Below are positions 8,670 through 16,705 of a stretch of 64,000 nucleotides of DNA, one piece after another. The stretch covers positions 186,001 to 250,000 of the forward strand of contig CAWEZE010000013.1 in NCBI GenBank assembly GCA_963813485.1. Reading direction: 5' to 3'. The position numbers and the translations under genes are program-made. A model generated the notes under the pieces. It was not told the origin of the DNA. It made no database searches and worked only from the letters and a program-made list of their open reading frames with translations. Source of the DNA: DASQUK01 sp963813485. Its GTDB lineage: Bacteria > Actinomycetota > Acidimicrobiia > Acidimicrobiales > VFJN01. Position 1 is the first letter of the stretch. Each line of letters opens with the position of its first letter.

Positions 8670-8930
8670 TCAGGGCCGACGAACGCGCTTGCCCCCGTAG
8701 GTCTCTGTCAGGTGTGCGATCTCGATGGTTTCCCCGGGCTTGACCTCGCCCCGGTAGACGACGACCGGCTCGCTGCCGATGGCGCGCCGCAGCCGCCGGC
8801 TGGTCCACGCCGCCACGTACATCCAGAACCAGAACCGTGACCCGCCCCTGACACCCCGCCTCATGCCTCTGGACTGGACGAGCCTGAGGCCACGGTCGAT
8901 GCGGCTCACGGGCCGCAGGGCGCGTGGCAT
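8670..8930 (-). CDS. hypothetical protein, 86 residues
   Basis: Small basic protein. One short aromatic/hydrophobic stretch (FWFWMYVAAW, about residues 33-42) is flanked by arginines, followed by a beta-rich segment (EPVVVYRGEVKPGETIEIAHL). No family recognised. Its ATG overlaps the stop of the next upstream gene by 4 bases (ATGA), which supports both starts and a shared transcript with the membrane proteins upstream. Confidence 0.6.
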   Translation of the reverse strand: MPRALRPVSRIDRGLRLVQSRGMRRGVRGGSRFWFWMYVAAWTSRRLRRAIGSEPVVVYRGEVKPGETIEIAHLTETYGGKRVRRP

Positions 8931-9151
8931 CAGACGCGGCGGATCTCGACGACGGTGCTGCGCTGCTTCCCGCCACGCCGGCCGAGCAGGAACACCAGCA
9001 ACAGCAGGATGAGCGCCGCGATCCCACCAGCGGTGACGAGCGTGGTCCTCGCGGATGCGACCTGCTCGCGCGCCCCGCCCTCGAGCTCGCGGAACTTGGC
9101 CTCGAGATCGTCCCGGGTGATGGGCGTGGTGCGTGCGGCGCTAACTGCCAT
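8930..9151 (-). CDS. single-pass membrane protein, 73 residues
   Basis: A charged, helical N-terminal half (ITRDDLEAKFRELEGGAREQ) is followed by one transmembrane helix (LVTAGGIAALILLLLVFLLG) and a short basic tail. Function unknown. It lies 4 bases downstream of the holin-like membrane protein gene and overlaps the 86-residue gene. Together they look like a small envelope-associated operon starting at the LON-domain gene. Confidence 0.65.
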   Translation of the reverse strand: MAVSAARTTPITRDDLEAKFRELEGGAREQVASARTTLVTAGGIAALILLLLVFLLGRRGGKQRSTVVEIRRV

Positions 9152-9155
9152 CGGC

Positions 9156-9632
9156 CTACCTCTTCGTCTTGTTGATGCGGGTGACGGCGAGCGCGGCGAG
9201 CCCCACCGCCACCACCAGCACGATGATGTACGGGACCCACGACAGGCTGCCGTGGAACGTGCTGCCGGTCTGTGTCTGCAACGCCCGCAGCCCCGACAGC
9301 ATCAGCAGCACGACGCCGAACCCGATCAGCACTGCGCCGGGGACACCAAACGTCAGGTAACGCCCGACGCCCTTGAGCGGATCGATGGTCTCCTGCTTGG
9401 CGTAGTCCCTGGCGAGCGCCCACAGTTCGCTCGAGATCTCGGGGATCGACTTCGGCTGCGGCTCCGGCACCTCGGCCTGCTCCTCGTCGCTGGCGATGCC
9501 TGGTTGTACCACGCCATGCGTAGGGGGAGGGAGACCCTCCGGCCCGGCCCCACCCGCCGCCCGTGATGGCGTCGGTCTGACGAACGACTCGTCGCCGCTC
9601 CGACGCCCCAGCCAGGGCGCACGATGCCGCAT
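9156..9632 (-). CDS. putative holin-X/phage-holin-superfamily membrane protein
   Basis: 158 residues. A variable, charged N-terminus precedes IPEISSELWALARDYAKQE, then two transmembrane helices (LTFGVPGAVLIGFGVVLLML and VPYIIVLVVAVGLAALAV) and a basic tail. This resembles the actinobacterial Holin-X-like membrane proteins, which are housekeeping envelope proteins rather than phage lysis genes. The ATG at 9632 is 2 bases after the stop of the LON-domain gene, which supports this start. Confidence 0.65.
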   Translation of the reverse strand: MRHRAPWLGRRSGDESFVRPTPSRAAGGAGPEGLPPPTHGVVQPGIASDEEQAEVPEPQPKSIPEISSELWALARDYAKQETIDPLKGVGRYLTFGVPGAVLIGFGVVLLMLSGLRALQTQTGSTFHGSLSWVPYIIVLVVAVGLAALAVTRINKTKR

Positions 9633-9634
9633 GG

Positions 9635-10279
9635 TCACCCGGCGGCGAGGCGCGCCTGTAGCAAGTCGATCTGATCGACGAGCAGCTCGCGCAGCAGTCG
9701 CCACCGAGCGGGCACGGTGGGCGCCGCCAGCAGGGCCTGGCGATCGGCCGGGCCCAAGGGCGCCACCACCGTCGCCTGGTAGCCGGCGACCACCGGATCG
9801 TCCCCCAGCTCGAGGTCGAGCGGCGGCGCCGGCTCGCCCATCTCCCGCCGCAGGGCGGCCGCCCGCCGTAGCAGGGTCGTGACCTCGCCCCGATCGTCGG
9901 CGGCTCCCCCGCCTCCTTCGGCCGGCTCTTGTAGTTGTTCGGCCCACTCGTGGATCTCCGCCCGGGGGTACGGATCGTCGGTGAGCCAGCGCTCGACGCG
10001 GATGCGATGGATGCCGATCGCGCCGAGGATCCAGCGGCCGTCGGGCAGTTCCTCGGCCCGCACGATGCGGGCCAACGTGCCGACATCGGTGCGGACGTCT
10101 CCCCCGCCGACCTCGGATCCCCGCTCGATGAGCACGACCCCGAACGTGCCGTCGTGGTGCGTGCGGGAGTCGTCCACCATGCGCCGGTAGCGGGGCTCGA
10201 ACACGTGCAGGGGCAGCACCATCCCGGGCACGAGCACGGTGCCCAACGGGAACATCGGGGCCACCGGCATCACGGCCAA
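9635..10279 (-). CDS. LON peptidase N-terminal-domain protein
   Basis: 214-residue stand-alone LON substrate-binding domain without ATPase or protease parts. The conserved opening PMFPLGTVLVPGMVLPLHVFEPRYRRMV and FGVVLIERGSEVGGGDV, GTLARIV are typical. Such proteins are widespread in actinobacteria; their role is not established. It is the first gene of a minus-strand run (LON - holin-like - two small proteins - sulfur carrier - thiolase - trmI), divergent from the SOS mutasome operon. Confidence 0.85.
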   Translation of the reverse strand: MAVMPVAPMFPLGTVLVPGMVLPLHVFEPRYRRMVDDSRTHHDGTFGVVLIERGSEVGGGDVRTDVGTLARIVRAEELPDGRWILGAIGIHRIRVERWLTDDPYPRAEIHEWAEQLQEPAEGGGGAADDRGEVTTLLRRAAALRREMGEPAPPLDLELGDDPVVAGYQATVVAPLGPADRQALLAAPTVPARWRLLRELLVDQIDLLQARLAAG

Positions 10280-10289
10280 GCCTAGTCAA

Positions 10290-10305
10290 TCGAACTCTTG
10301 TTCGT
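10290..10305 (+). promoter_or_regulatory. LexA (SOS) box upstream of imuB-dnaE2
   Basis: TCGAACTCTTGTTCGT matches the actinobacterial LexA consensus TCGAAC-N4-GTTCGA except for the last base. It overlaps a likely -10 element (TATATG, 10305-10310), so LexA binding would block transcription of the mutasome operon until DNA damage. Confidence 0.85.
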
Positions 10306-10346
10306 ATATGGTGGGGCGTCCATGGTCGCCCCTCACAACCCAGGGC

Positions 10347-10424
10347 CCGAGCGGCCCGGCCGAAGGCCAAGAGCGGAAGACATGTCCGAGCGGCCCGGCC
10401 GAAGGCCAAGAGCGGAAGACATGT
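10347..10424 (+). repeat. perfect 39-base tandem duplication at the imuB start
   Basis: Two identical 39-base units (10347-10385, 10386-10424), each containing GAGCGGAAGACATG, so a candidate ribosome site and ATG are duplicated. The period is a multiple of 3; if translated it repeats ERPGRRPRAEDM. It lies between the LexA box and the first conserved residue of ImuB. Confidence 0.9.
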
Positions 10425-11617
10425 TCGGTTGCCTCGTGGTGCCCCGCTTCCCGCTGGCCTGCGAGCTCGGCGATCGACCCGAGCTGTGGGGTCGCCCGGT
10501 CGCGGTGGCCCACTCCGATGCCCCGGTGGTGTGGTCGGCGTCCCCGGCGGCGGCGGCCGAAGGGGTGATGGAGGGCCAGCGCCTATCCGAGGCGATGGGC
10601 CGCTGTCCGTCGCTGGTGGTGCTCGACGCCCGGCCGGCACGGTACGAGGCCCGGGATGCCGCCGTCCTCGACGCGCTCGAACGGGTGGTGCCCGGGGTCG
10701 AACCCGCAGGCCTGGGGACGGCCTACGTCGAGCTGGCGAGCCTGGCGCGCTGCTACCGCTCCCCCGCCGCGTTGCACGCCGCGCTGCTGGGGTGCGCGCC
10801 GAGCGAGCTGCGACCCCGGCTGGGGGTGGGGCCAACCAAGTTCGTGGCCGGGTTGGCGGCGTTGCAGGCCGGAACGCATGGCCAATCCCGGAACGTCATG
10901 GTGGTCGACGAGCCCGAGGTGGCCGCCTTCGTCACGCCGGTCCCGGTGACGGCACTGCCGGTGGAGGCGGAGATGATCCGCCGGCTGCGGCTGGTCGGCA
11001 TCACCACGGTGGGCCAGCTGGCGGCCTTGCCCCGGCACGCGTTGGTGGCCCAGTTCGGCACCCAGGGCATGCGCCTGGTGGCGTTGCTCGACGGTGCCGC
11101 CGAGCCGGTGCGCCCCCGTTCCCGGGAAGAGCGCGTGCGGGAGCGGTTGGGGTTTCCCGAGCCGCTCACCAGCCGGGAAGCGGTGCTGGCCGCCGCCGCC
11201 CAGGTGCTCCGTCGGGTGCTGCGCCACCCACGACGGCGGGAACGGGTGGCCCGCCAGCTCGTGGTGCGGGCCGAGACCGAGCAGGGCAAGCGTTGGGAGT
11301 CCAGGGTGACGTTGCGCCATGCCCGGTGCGACCACGACGGCCTGTGGGCGACGCTGGCCCCGGCGCTCGAACGGGCGTCGCTGCCGGGCCCGGTGAGCGA
11401 GCTGTCGATCGAGCTGCGGGGGCTGCGGCCGTCACGGGGTTGGCAGGGCGAACTGTTGCCGACCCGGAGGGCCTCGGCGGAGCGGCGAGAGCGCATCGAG
11501 GAGGGCATGCGCCAGCTGCAGGCTCGCTACGGGCGGAACCTGGTGGGGCGAATGGTGCCCGTGGAGCCGTGGAGCCGGATCCCCGAACGCCGGTGGGCGC
11601 TGGTGGAGCTCGAGTGA
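10421..11617 (+). CDS. imuB: ImuB-like Y-family DNA polymerase homolog (mutasome subunit)
   Basis: Catalytically inactive Y-family homolog that tethers DnaE2 to the sliding clamp in SOS mutagenesis. It has 398 residues from the ATG at 10421 (MFGCLVVPRFPLACELGDRP). The metal-binding Asp/Glu of active Y polymerases are absent in the first strand (VVPRFPLAC). Helix-hairpin-helix-like VGITTVGQLAALP and little-finger regions follow. Earlier in-frame ATGs at 10382 and 10322 exist; 10322 lies about 12 bases after the -10 and could give a near-leaderless start with a 33-residue extension. It overlaps the next gene by 4 bases (GTGA). I see no clear clamp-binding motif. Confidence 0.88.
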   Translation: MFGCLVVPRFPLACELGDRPELWGRPVAVAHSDAPVVWSASPAAAAEGVMEGQRLSEAMGRCPSLVVLDARPARYEARDAAVLDALERVVPGVEPAGLGTAYVELASLARCYRSPAALHAALLGCAPSELRPRLGVGPTKFVAGLAALQAGTHGQSRNVMVVDEPEVAAFVTPVPVTALPVEAEMIRRLRLVGITTVGQLAALPRHALVAQFGTQGMRLVALLDGAAEPVRPRSREERVRERLGFPEPLTSREAVLAAAAQVLRRVLRHPRRRERVARQLVVRAETEQGKRWESRVTLRHARCDHDGLWATLAPALERASLPGPVSELSIELRGLRPSRGWQGELLPTRRASAERRERIEEGMRQLQARYGRNLVGRMVPVEPWSRIPERRWALVELE

Positions 11618-11883
11618 CGCCTCGACCGCTGAACGCCCCGGTGCGCGTACCCGTCCAGATCGATCCCGCGGGCGAGCCCCGGGCGATCGGGCTGGCGGGC
11701 CCGCAGGGCCGCCGGCGGCCCGTCCCGGTGACACAGGTGGCGGAGCGCTGGCGCATCGACGAGGGCTGGTGGGGGCCCAACCCGCTGTCCCGGCTGTACT
11801 ACCGGCTGGTGCTGGCCGACGGGCGCCTCGTCACCGTCTACCGGGACCTGGGGGACGAGACTTGGTGGGCGCAACGGTCATGA
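11614..11883 (+). CDS. small mutasome-operon protein (DUF6504-like)
   Basis: 89 residues, GTG start overlapping the imuB stop (GTGA) and stop overlapping the dnaE2 ATG (ATGA), so translation of all three genes is coupled. It contains WRIDEGWWGPNPLSRLYYRLVLADGRLVTVYRDL, the short beta-strand pattern of a family that commonly sits between imuB and dnaE2 in actinobacteria (I recall it as DUF6504). Its job is unknown; the tight coupling suggests a part in the mutasome. Confidence 0.8.
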   Translation: MTPRPLNAPVRVPVQIDPAGEPRAIGLAGPQGRRRPVPVTQVAERWRIDEGWWGPNPLSRLYYRLVLADGRLVTVYRDLGDETWWAQRS

Positions 11884-14800
11884 TCGGCCTCGAGGATGCC
11901 CCCTACGCCGAGCTGCACCTCCACACCTGCTACTCGCTGCTGGAGGGCGCCTCCACCCCCAAGGAGTTGATCGGCCGAGCCGCCCAGTACGGCTACGACA
12001 GCCTGGCGATCACCGACCGCAACAACCTCTACGGCGCCATGGTGTTCGCCCGGGCGTGCCGAGATGCCGGCATCCGCTCCATCATCGGGGTCGAGCTCAC
12101 CGTCGCCGCCGACCCCGACGTCGACCCCGATGCCGACCCCGACGCCCGCCACGACCTCACGCTGCTGGCCGCGACCCGCCAGGGATACGCCAACCTGTGC
12201 CGGCTGGTCAGCCTGGCCAACGGCTGGGGCCTGGCCGAGCAGGCCGACCGGGAACGGCGCCGGCGCGATCCCTGCGCCGCCCTCCATCACGTGCGGGAGC
12301 ACACGGCCGGGGTCGTCTGCCTCACCGGCGGGCGGCACGGGGAACTGGCCCAGCGGGTGGCGGCCGGTGATCGCCCCGGGGCGAGGGACGTGCTGCGCCG
12401 ATGGGTCGACTGGTTCGGGCTCGGGAACGTGTGGGTCGAGCTGCACGACAATCTGGTCCAGGGCGACCAGCCCCGCATCCGGGTGCAGGTGTCACTGGCC
12501 CGCGAGCTGGGCGTGGGGATCGTCGCCACCGGAGACGTCCACTACCACGACCCGGAGCGGCACCGGCTCCACGACGCGCTCTGCGCCATCCGCCACCGCA
12601 CCACGCTCGACGGCTGCCACACCCAACGCCGGCCCAACCGCGAGTTCTGCCTGAGGAGCCCGATCGAACAGGCCGAGCGCTTCGCCGAGTGCCCCGAGGC
12701 CGTGGCCAACACCCTCCGCATCGCCGAGCGCTGCGACTTCGACCTGACCGAGGACCTCGGTTACCGGCTGCCCACGCCGGACGTTCCCCAGGGCCACACC
12801 CCAGATTCGTGGCTGGCGGAGCTCTGCCGCCAGGAGCTCGACCAGCGCTACAGCGGGGCGTCCCTCGGCAAGGCGCAGGGTCGCTTGAACGAAGAGCTGG
12901 GGCTCATCGCCCGGCACGGGATGGCCGGCTTCTTCCTCGTGTACCACCAGGTGCTGGAGCTGGCCAGGAAGGTGGCGGCCGAGGTACGGGGCGACGCGCC
13001 ACGGGGGCGTCTGGGCATGCCGCCCGGTCGGGGCCGGGGCTCGAGCGTGAGCAGCATCGTGTGCTACCTGATCGGGCTGTCGCACATCGACCCGATCGAG
13101 AAGAACCTGTTCCTCGGGCGGTTCCTCAACGACACGATGTCGAGCCTGCCCGACATCGACCTGGACTTCCCTCGTGACATCCGCGATCGGTTGTTCCGGG
13201 AGGTGTACGAGCACTGGGGCAGCGACCACGCCGCCCTGGTCGCCACCTTCCCCCGCTACCGCATCCGCAGCGCGGTCCGCGACCTGGGCAAGGCGCTGGG
13301 CTTGCCGGCGGCGGAGATCGATCGGCTGGCCAAGCTGGCCGAGGGCTACGGCTCGGCCACCAACGTCCGGGTCGAGATGGAGCGGGTCCCCGAGCTGCGC
13401 CCGCTCGCCGCAACCCCGGGCTGGGGACATCTCATCGAGCTGGCCGGGCAGCTTGCGAACTTCCCCCGCCACCTGTCCCAGCACGTCGGCGGGGTGGTCA
13501 TCGCCTCCGATCCGCTCATCGACTGCGTGCCCGTCCAGCCCGCCGCTTGGCCAGGTCGCTACCTGTGCCATTGGGACAAGGACGACATCGACGACGCCCG
13601 GATGGTGAAGATCGACTTCCTGGCGCTGGGCATGTTGTCGCTGGTCGAGGAGTGCCTCGACCTCTGCGCCATCCATCGGGGCGACGACATCGACCTCTCC
13701 CGCATCGACTTCGAGGACCAGCGGGTGTACGACCGCATCGGGCGGGGCGACACCGTCGGGGTGTTCCAGATCGAATCCCGGGCCCAGGCCGGCATCCTGC
13801 CCCGCACCAAGCCGCGGAACCTCGACGACCTGACCGCCCAGGTGGCGATCATCCGCCCGGGCCCCATCGTCGGCGGGGCGGTCCACAACTACGTCGAGGG
13901 CCGCTCCAACCCCGATTCCCCCAACCTCATCCCGCACGACTGCGTCCGGGAGGTGCTGGGTGAGACCTTCGGCGTCGTGCTCTTCCAGGAGCAGGTGGTG
14001 CAGGTGGCCGTCGCCATGGGCAAGTTCACCGACGGCATGGCCGAGACGTTCCGGCGGGCCATGGGCCGCAAGGACTGGGGCGAGGAGATCGAGTGGTACC
14101 GGGAGAAGTTCCTGGCTGGGGCCGAGGAGAACGGGGTCCCCCTCGACGTCGCCGAGCGCACCTTCGAGAGCCTGGCGGGGTTCGCCCAGTTCGGCTTCCC
14201 CAAGAGCCACGCCGCCGCCTTCGGGCTGCTGGCGTACCAGACCACCTGGCTCAAGGAGTACTACCCCGCCGAGTTCTTCTGCGCCCTGTTCAACAACTGG
14301 CCCATGGGCTTCTACCCGCCGCACGTGTTCACGAACGACGCCCGGCGGCACGACGTCGAGATCCTGCGACCCGAGATCAACGCCAGCCGGGTGCCCTGCA
14401 CCGTGGAAAGCACCGAGGGGCAGGGCGCGGTGCGCCTCGGGCTCATGTACGTCCGGGGGATGGGTGCGACCACCACCGCCGCCGTCGTCGACGAACGCGA
14501 CCGGGGCGGCCCCTACCTGTCGCTGAGGGACTTCGCGCACCGTACCGGGCTGGCCGGCGAGGCGATCGAGAACGCCATCCGGGTCGGGGCCTTCGACGGC
14601 CTGGGCCTCCGGCGCCGGGAATTGTTGTGGCAGCTCTGGCTACTCGGCCTGGGCAGCGGGGTGCCACAGCCCACGAAGCACACCGCCGGCCGGCTCCGCT
14701 ACCGGCAGCTGCGGTTGGACCTGCCCACCGAGCAGGACCACGTGCCGCTGACGGAGGTGTCCGGCTTCAGGGCGATGGCCGACGACTACGAGGTGCTCGG

Positions 14801-15182
14801 GCTGTCGCCCGATGCCCATCCCATGCAATTCCTGCGCGGCGGGCTGCGGGGCAGGGTCTTGTCCAGCTGCGAGCTACTCGACGTCCCGTCGAAGCGGACG
14901 GTCGACACCGCGGGCCTGGTCGTCTGCCGCCAGCGGCCCGGCAGCGGCCAGGGGGCGGTGTTCCTGTTGCTCGAGGACGAGCACGGCCTGGTCAACGTCA
15001 TGCTGGCCCCCCAGCTCTACGACCGCTACCGCACCGATGTGCGGGGCAGCCCCTTCCTGCGCATCAGGGGGGTGGTCGAGGAGCGTGCCGGGGGCAACGT
15101 CGCCATGCTCAAGGCCCGCACCGTCACCCCGGTCAAACCCCCCACCGCCCTCCGCGCCCCCGACGGCAAGAGCTGGGGCTGA
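11880..15182 (+). CDS. dnaE2: error-prone DNA polymerase DnaE2 (ImuC)
   Basis: C-family polymerase alpha subunit of 1100 residues that carries out damage-induced translesion synthesis. The start MIGLEDAPYAELHLHTCYSLLEGA opens the PHP domain. The polymerase active site includes GRGSSVSSIVCYLIGLS and the catalytic aspartates SLPDIDLDFPRDIR; SHAAAFGLLAYQTTWLK is also conserved. The C-terminal OB fold has GLVVCRQRPG and GAVFLLLEDEHGLVNV. It is the last gene of the LexA-controlled operon. The imuA' (RecA-like) gene that usually completes the trio is not in this operon. Confidence 0.96.
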   Translation: MIGLEDAPYAELHLHTCYSLLEGASTPKELIGRAAQYGYDSLAITDRNNLYGAMVFARACRDAGIRSIIGVELTVAADPDVDPDADPDARHDLTLLAATRQGYANLCRLVSLANGWGLAEQADRERRRRDPCAALHHVREHTAGVVCLTGGRHGELAQRVAAGDRPGARDVLRRWVDWFGLGNVWVELHDNLVQGDQPRIRVQVSLARELGVGIVATGDVHYHDPERHRLHDALCAIRHRTTLDGCHTQRRPNREFCLRSPIEQAERFAECPEAVANTLRIAERCDFDLTEDLGYRLPTPDVPQGHTPDSWLAELCRQELDQRYSGASLGKAQGRLNEELGLIARHGMAGFFLVYHQVLELARKVAAEVRGDAPRGRLGMPPGRGRGSSVSSIVCYLIGLSHIDPIEKNLFLGRFLNDTMSSLPDIDLDFPRDIRDRLFREVYEHWGSDHAALVATFPRYRIRSAVRDLGKALGLPAAEIDRLAKLAEGYGSATNVRVEMERVPELRPLAATPGWGHLIELAGQLANFPRHLSQHVGGVVIASDPLIDCVPVQPAAWPGRYLCHWDKDDIDDARMVKIDFLALGMLSLVEECLDLCAIHRGDDIDLSRIDFEDQRVYDRIGRGDTVGVFQIESRAQAGILPRTKPRNLDDLTAQVAIIRPGPIVGGAVHNYVEGRSNPDSPNLIPHDCVREVLGETFGVVLFQEQVVQVAVAMGKFTDGMAETFRRAMGRKDWGEEIEWYREKFLAGAEENGVPLDVAERTFESLAGFAQFGFPKSHAAAFGLLAYQTTWLKEYYPAEFFCALFNNWPMGFYPPHVFTNDARRHDVEILRPEINASRVPCTVESTEGQGAVRLGLMYVRGMGATTTAAVVDERDRGGPYLSLRDFAHRTGLAGEAIENAIRVGAFDGLGLRRRELLWQLWLLGLGSGVPQPTKHTAGRLRYRQLRLDLPTEQDHVPLTEVSGFRAMADDYEVLGLSPDAHPMQFLRGGLRGRVLSSCELLDVPSKRTVDTAGLVVCRQRPGSGQGAVFLLLEDEHGLVNVMLAPQLYDRYRTDVRGSPFLRIRGVVEERAGGNVAMLKARTVTPVKPPTALRAPDGKSWG

Positions 15183-15188
15183 ATCGCC

Positions 15189-16676
15189 TCACTCGGGGTC
15201 GAGCGCCGCCAGGTCGACGTCGCGGGGATAGGCCATCAGGATGTCGGCCAGGCGGTTCATGTCGACGTCGCCGGGGTCGAGCGGGCCGGGATCCGGCACA
15301 TTGGCGACGTAGGCGAAGGTGATCCTCCCCCCGGCCAGCGCCTCGACCTCCCCGGCCAGGGCGGTGACGTTGCGCAACGAGCCCGTCTTGGCCCGCAGGC
15401 GCCCCGCCACCGGCGTGCCCCGCCAGCGCTCGGCCAGCGTCCCGGTCTCACCGGCCACGGCCAGGCCATCCCGGACCACGGGCCCCGTCTCGGGATGGGT
15501 GAGCAGCTCGGTCAGGGTGCTGCACGTGAGCCGGCCCCGGTTCGACAGGCCGCTCCCGTCGACCAGTTCGACGCCATCGACGGCGACCCCGGCGTCCGTG
15601 AGGAGCCGGGTCAGCGCCGCCCTCCCCGCAGCCGTCGATCCGTTCCCGGACACGGCCACGCCGATCTCCTTGAGCGCCGCCTCGGCCGTCTCGTTGTCGC
15701 TGTAGGTCAGCATCTCGGCCACGATCTGGGACACCGGGGGTGCCGCCAGCGACGCCACCTCGGTGGCGCCAGCCGGGGCCCGTCCGGCACGAGGAGCCCC
15801 GACCACCGTGACGCCCATGGCCCGCAGCCGGTCGCTGACGACCCGGGCGGCGTCGGCCGCCGGGTCGGGGGCGGGCACCGTGGCCGCCGCCGTCTGCGCC
15901 GGGGAGAAGGCGGCGAAACCATCGTTGACCATGAGCCCGCCGATGGGACCGATGGCATCCTGGTCGATGAACCGCTGCGGCCACGCCGGGTTGTAAAGCT
16001 CGCCGTCGTAGCGGCTCCCGTCGCCCACCACCGATCCCTCGATCCTCGTGACGCCCGCGGCGACGATGGCGTCGACCAGCCCGTCCACGTCGTGGACGAC
16101 CCTGTCCCGCGGGTCGGGTGCGTCGCTGCTCCACGCCGGCGTGCCGAGTGCAGCGTCGCCACCACCGACGACGAACACGTCACCGGCCACGACACCGTTC
16201 CGCGGCGGCGCGGCCGTCAACGCGCGGGTCTCGAGCCTCGCCTCGGGCCCCCGGGCGAGCAGCAACCCGGTGGCGGTCAGCAGCTTCTGCGTCGAGGCCC
16301 CGGCGAGCGGCACAGTCGGGTTGTGCTCGAAGAGCACGCTGCCCTGGCTCTCGACCGCTAGGCAGGTGGCGGTCGGCGAGGCGCCCAGCCATGCCTGCAG
16401 GTCGCCGGCCAGGTGGCGTTCGGCCACCGGTGCGGCGATGACCTCGGGCGCCCGGCGCGGCGACAGCACCGGCGTGGTGGCTGCGTCGGCGCCGATGGCG
16501 CTGGACGCCGGTTTGGCATCGAGGGCCAGCGCCGCCGCGGCGGCACCGATCCCGGCCAGTGCGAGAGCCCCGGGAAGGATCCAGTGGCGGCGGCTCCGCC
16601 CCAGCGATGGTTCCGACGGTTCCGATCGGTTCCGGGGCTTCCGGCTCGGATTCGGGTTCGGGTTCGGCCCCGGCAC
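15189..16676 (-). CDS. dacB: D-alanyl-D-alanine carboxypeptidase/endopeptidase (PBP4, peptidase S13)
   Basis: Penicillin-binding protein that trims or cleaves peptidoglycan cross-links outside the membrane. It has 495 residues. A basic, proline-rich N-terminus is followed by a signal/anchor helix (ILPGALALAGIGAAAAALAL). All three active-site motifs are visible: SxxK in GASTQKLL, SxN in YSDNETA and KTGS in LRAKTGSLRN. The low-complexity PNPNPNPSRKPRNRSEPSEPS start is uncertain. It is convergent with dnaE2, 6 bases apart. Confidence 0.9.
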   Translation of the reverse strand: MPGPNPNPNPSRKPRNRSEPSEPSLGRSRRHWILPGALALAGIGAAAAALALDAKPASSAIGADAATTPVLSPRRAPEVIAAPVAERHLAGDLQAWLGASPTATCLAVESQGSVLFEHNPTVPLAGASTQKLLTATGLLLARGPEARLETRALTAAPPRNGVVAGDVFVVGGGDAALGTPAWSSDAPDPRDRVVHDVDGLVDAIVAAGVTRIEGSVVGDGSRYDGELYNPAWPQRFIDQDAIGPIGGLMVNDGFAAFSPAQTAAATVPAPDPAADAARVVSDRLRAMGVTVVGAPRAGRAPAGATEVASLAAPPVSQIVAEMLTYSDNETAEAALKEIGVAVSGNGSTAAGRAALTRLLTDAGVAVDGVELVDGSGLSNRGRLTCSTLTELLTHPETGPVVRDGLAVAGETGTLAERWRGTPVAGRLRAKTGSLRNVTALAGEVEALAGGRITFAYVANVPDPGPLDPGDVDMNRLADILMAYPRDVDLAALDPE

Positions 16677-16705
16677 CCGTGTTTGTCGTGGGCGCGGTCA
16701 CGGGC

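Noticed and set aside
9156..10835. 559-codon minus-strand frame spanning imuB, the LexA box and the LON gene
   Set aside because: Only its last 158 codons, after the LON-gene stop, are a plausible protein; the rest is antisense to imuB.
12492..14540. Long minus-strand frame (682 codons) opposite dnaE2
   Set aside because: Shadow of the dnaE2 coding frame in GC-rich DNA; the translation has no recognisable motif and DnaE2 is certain.
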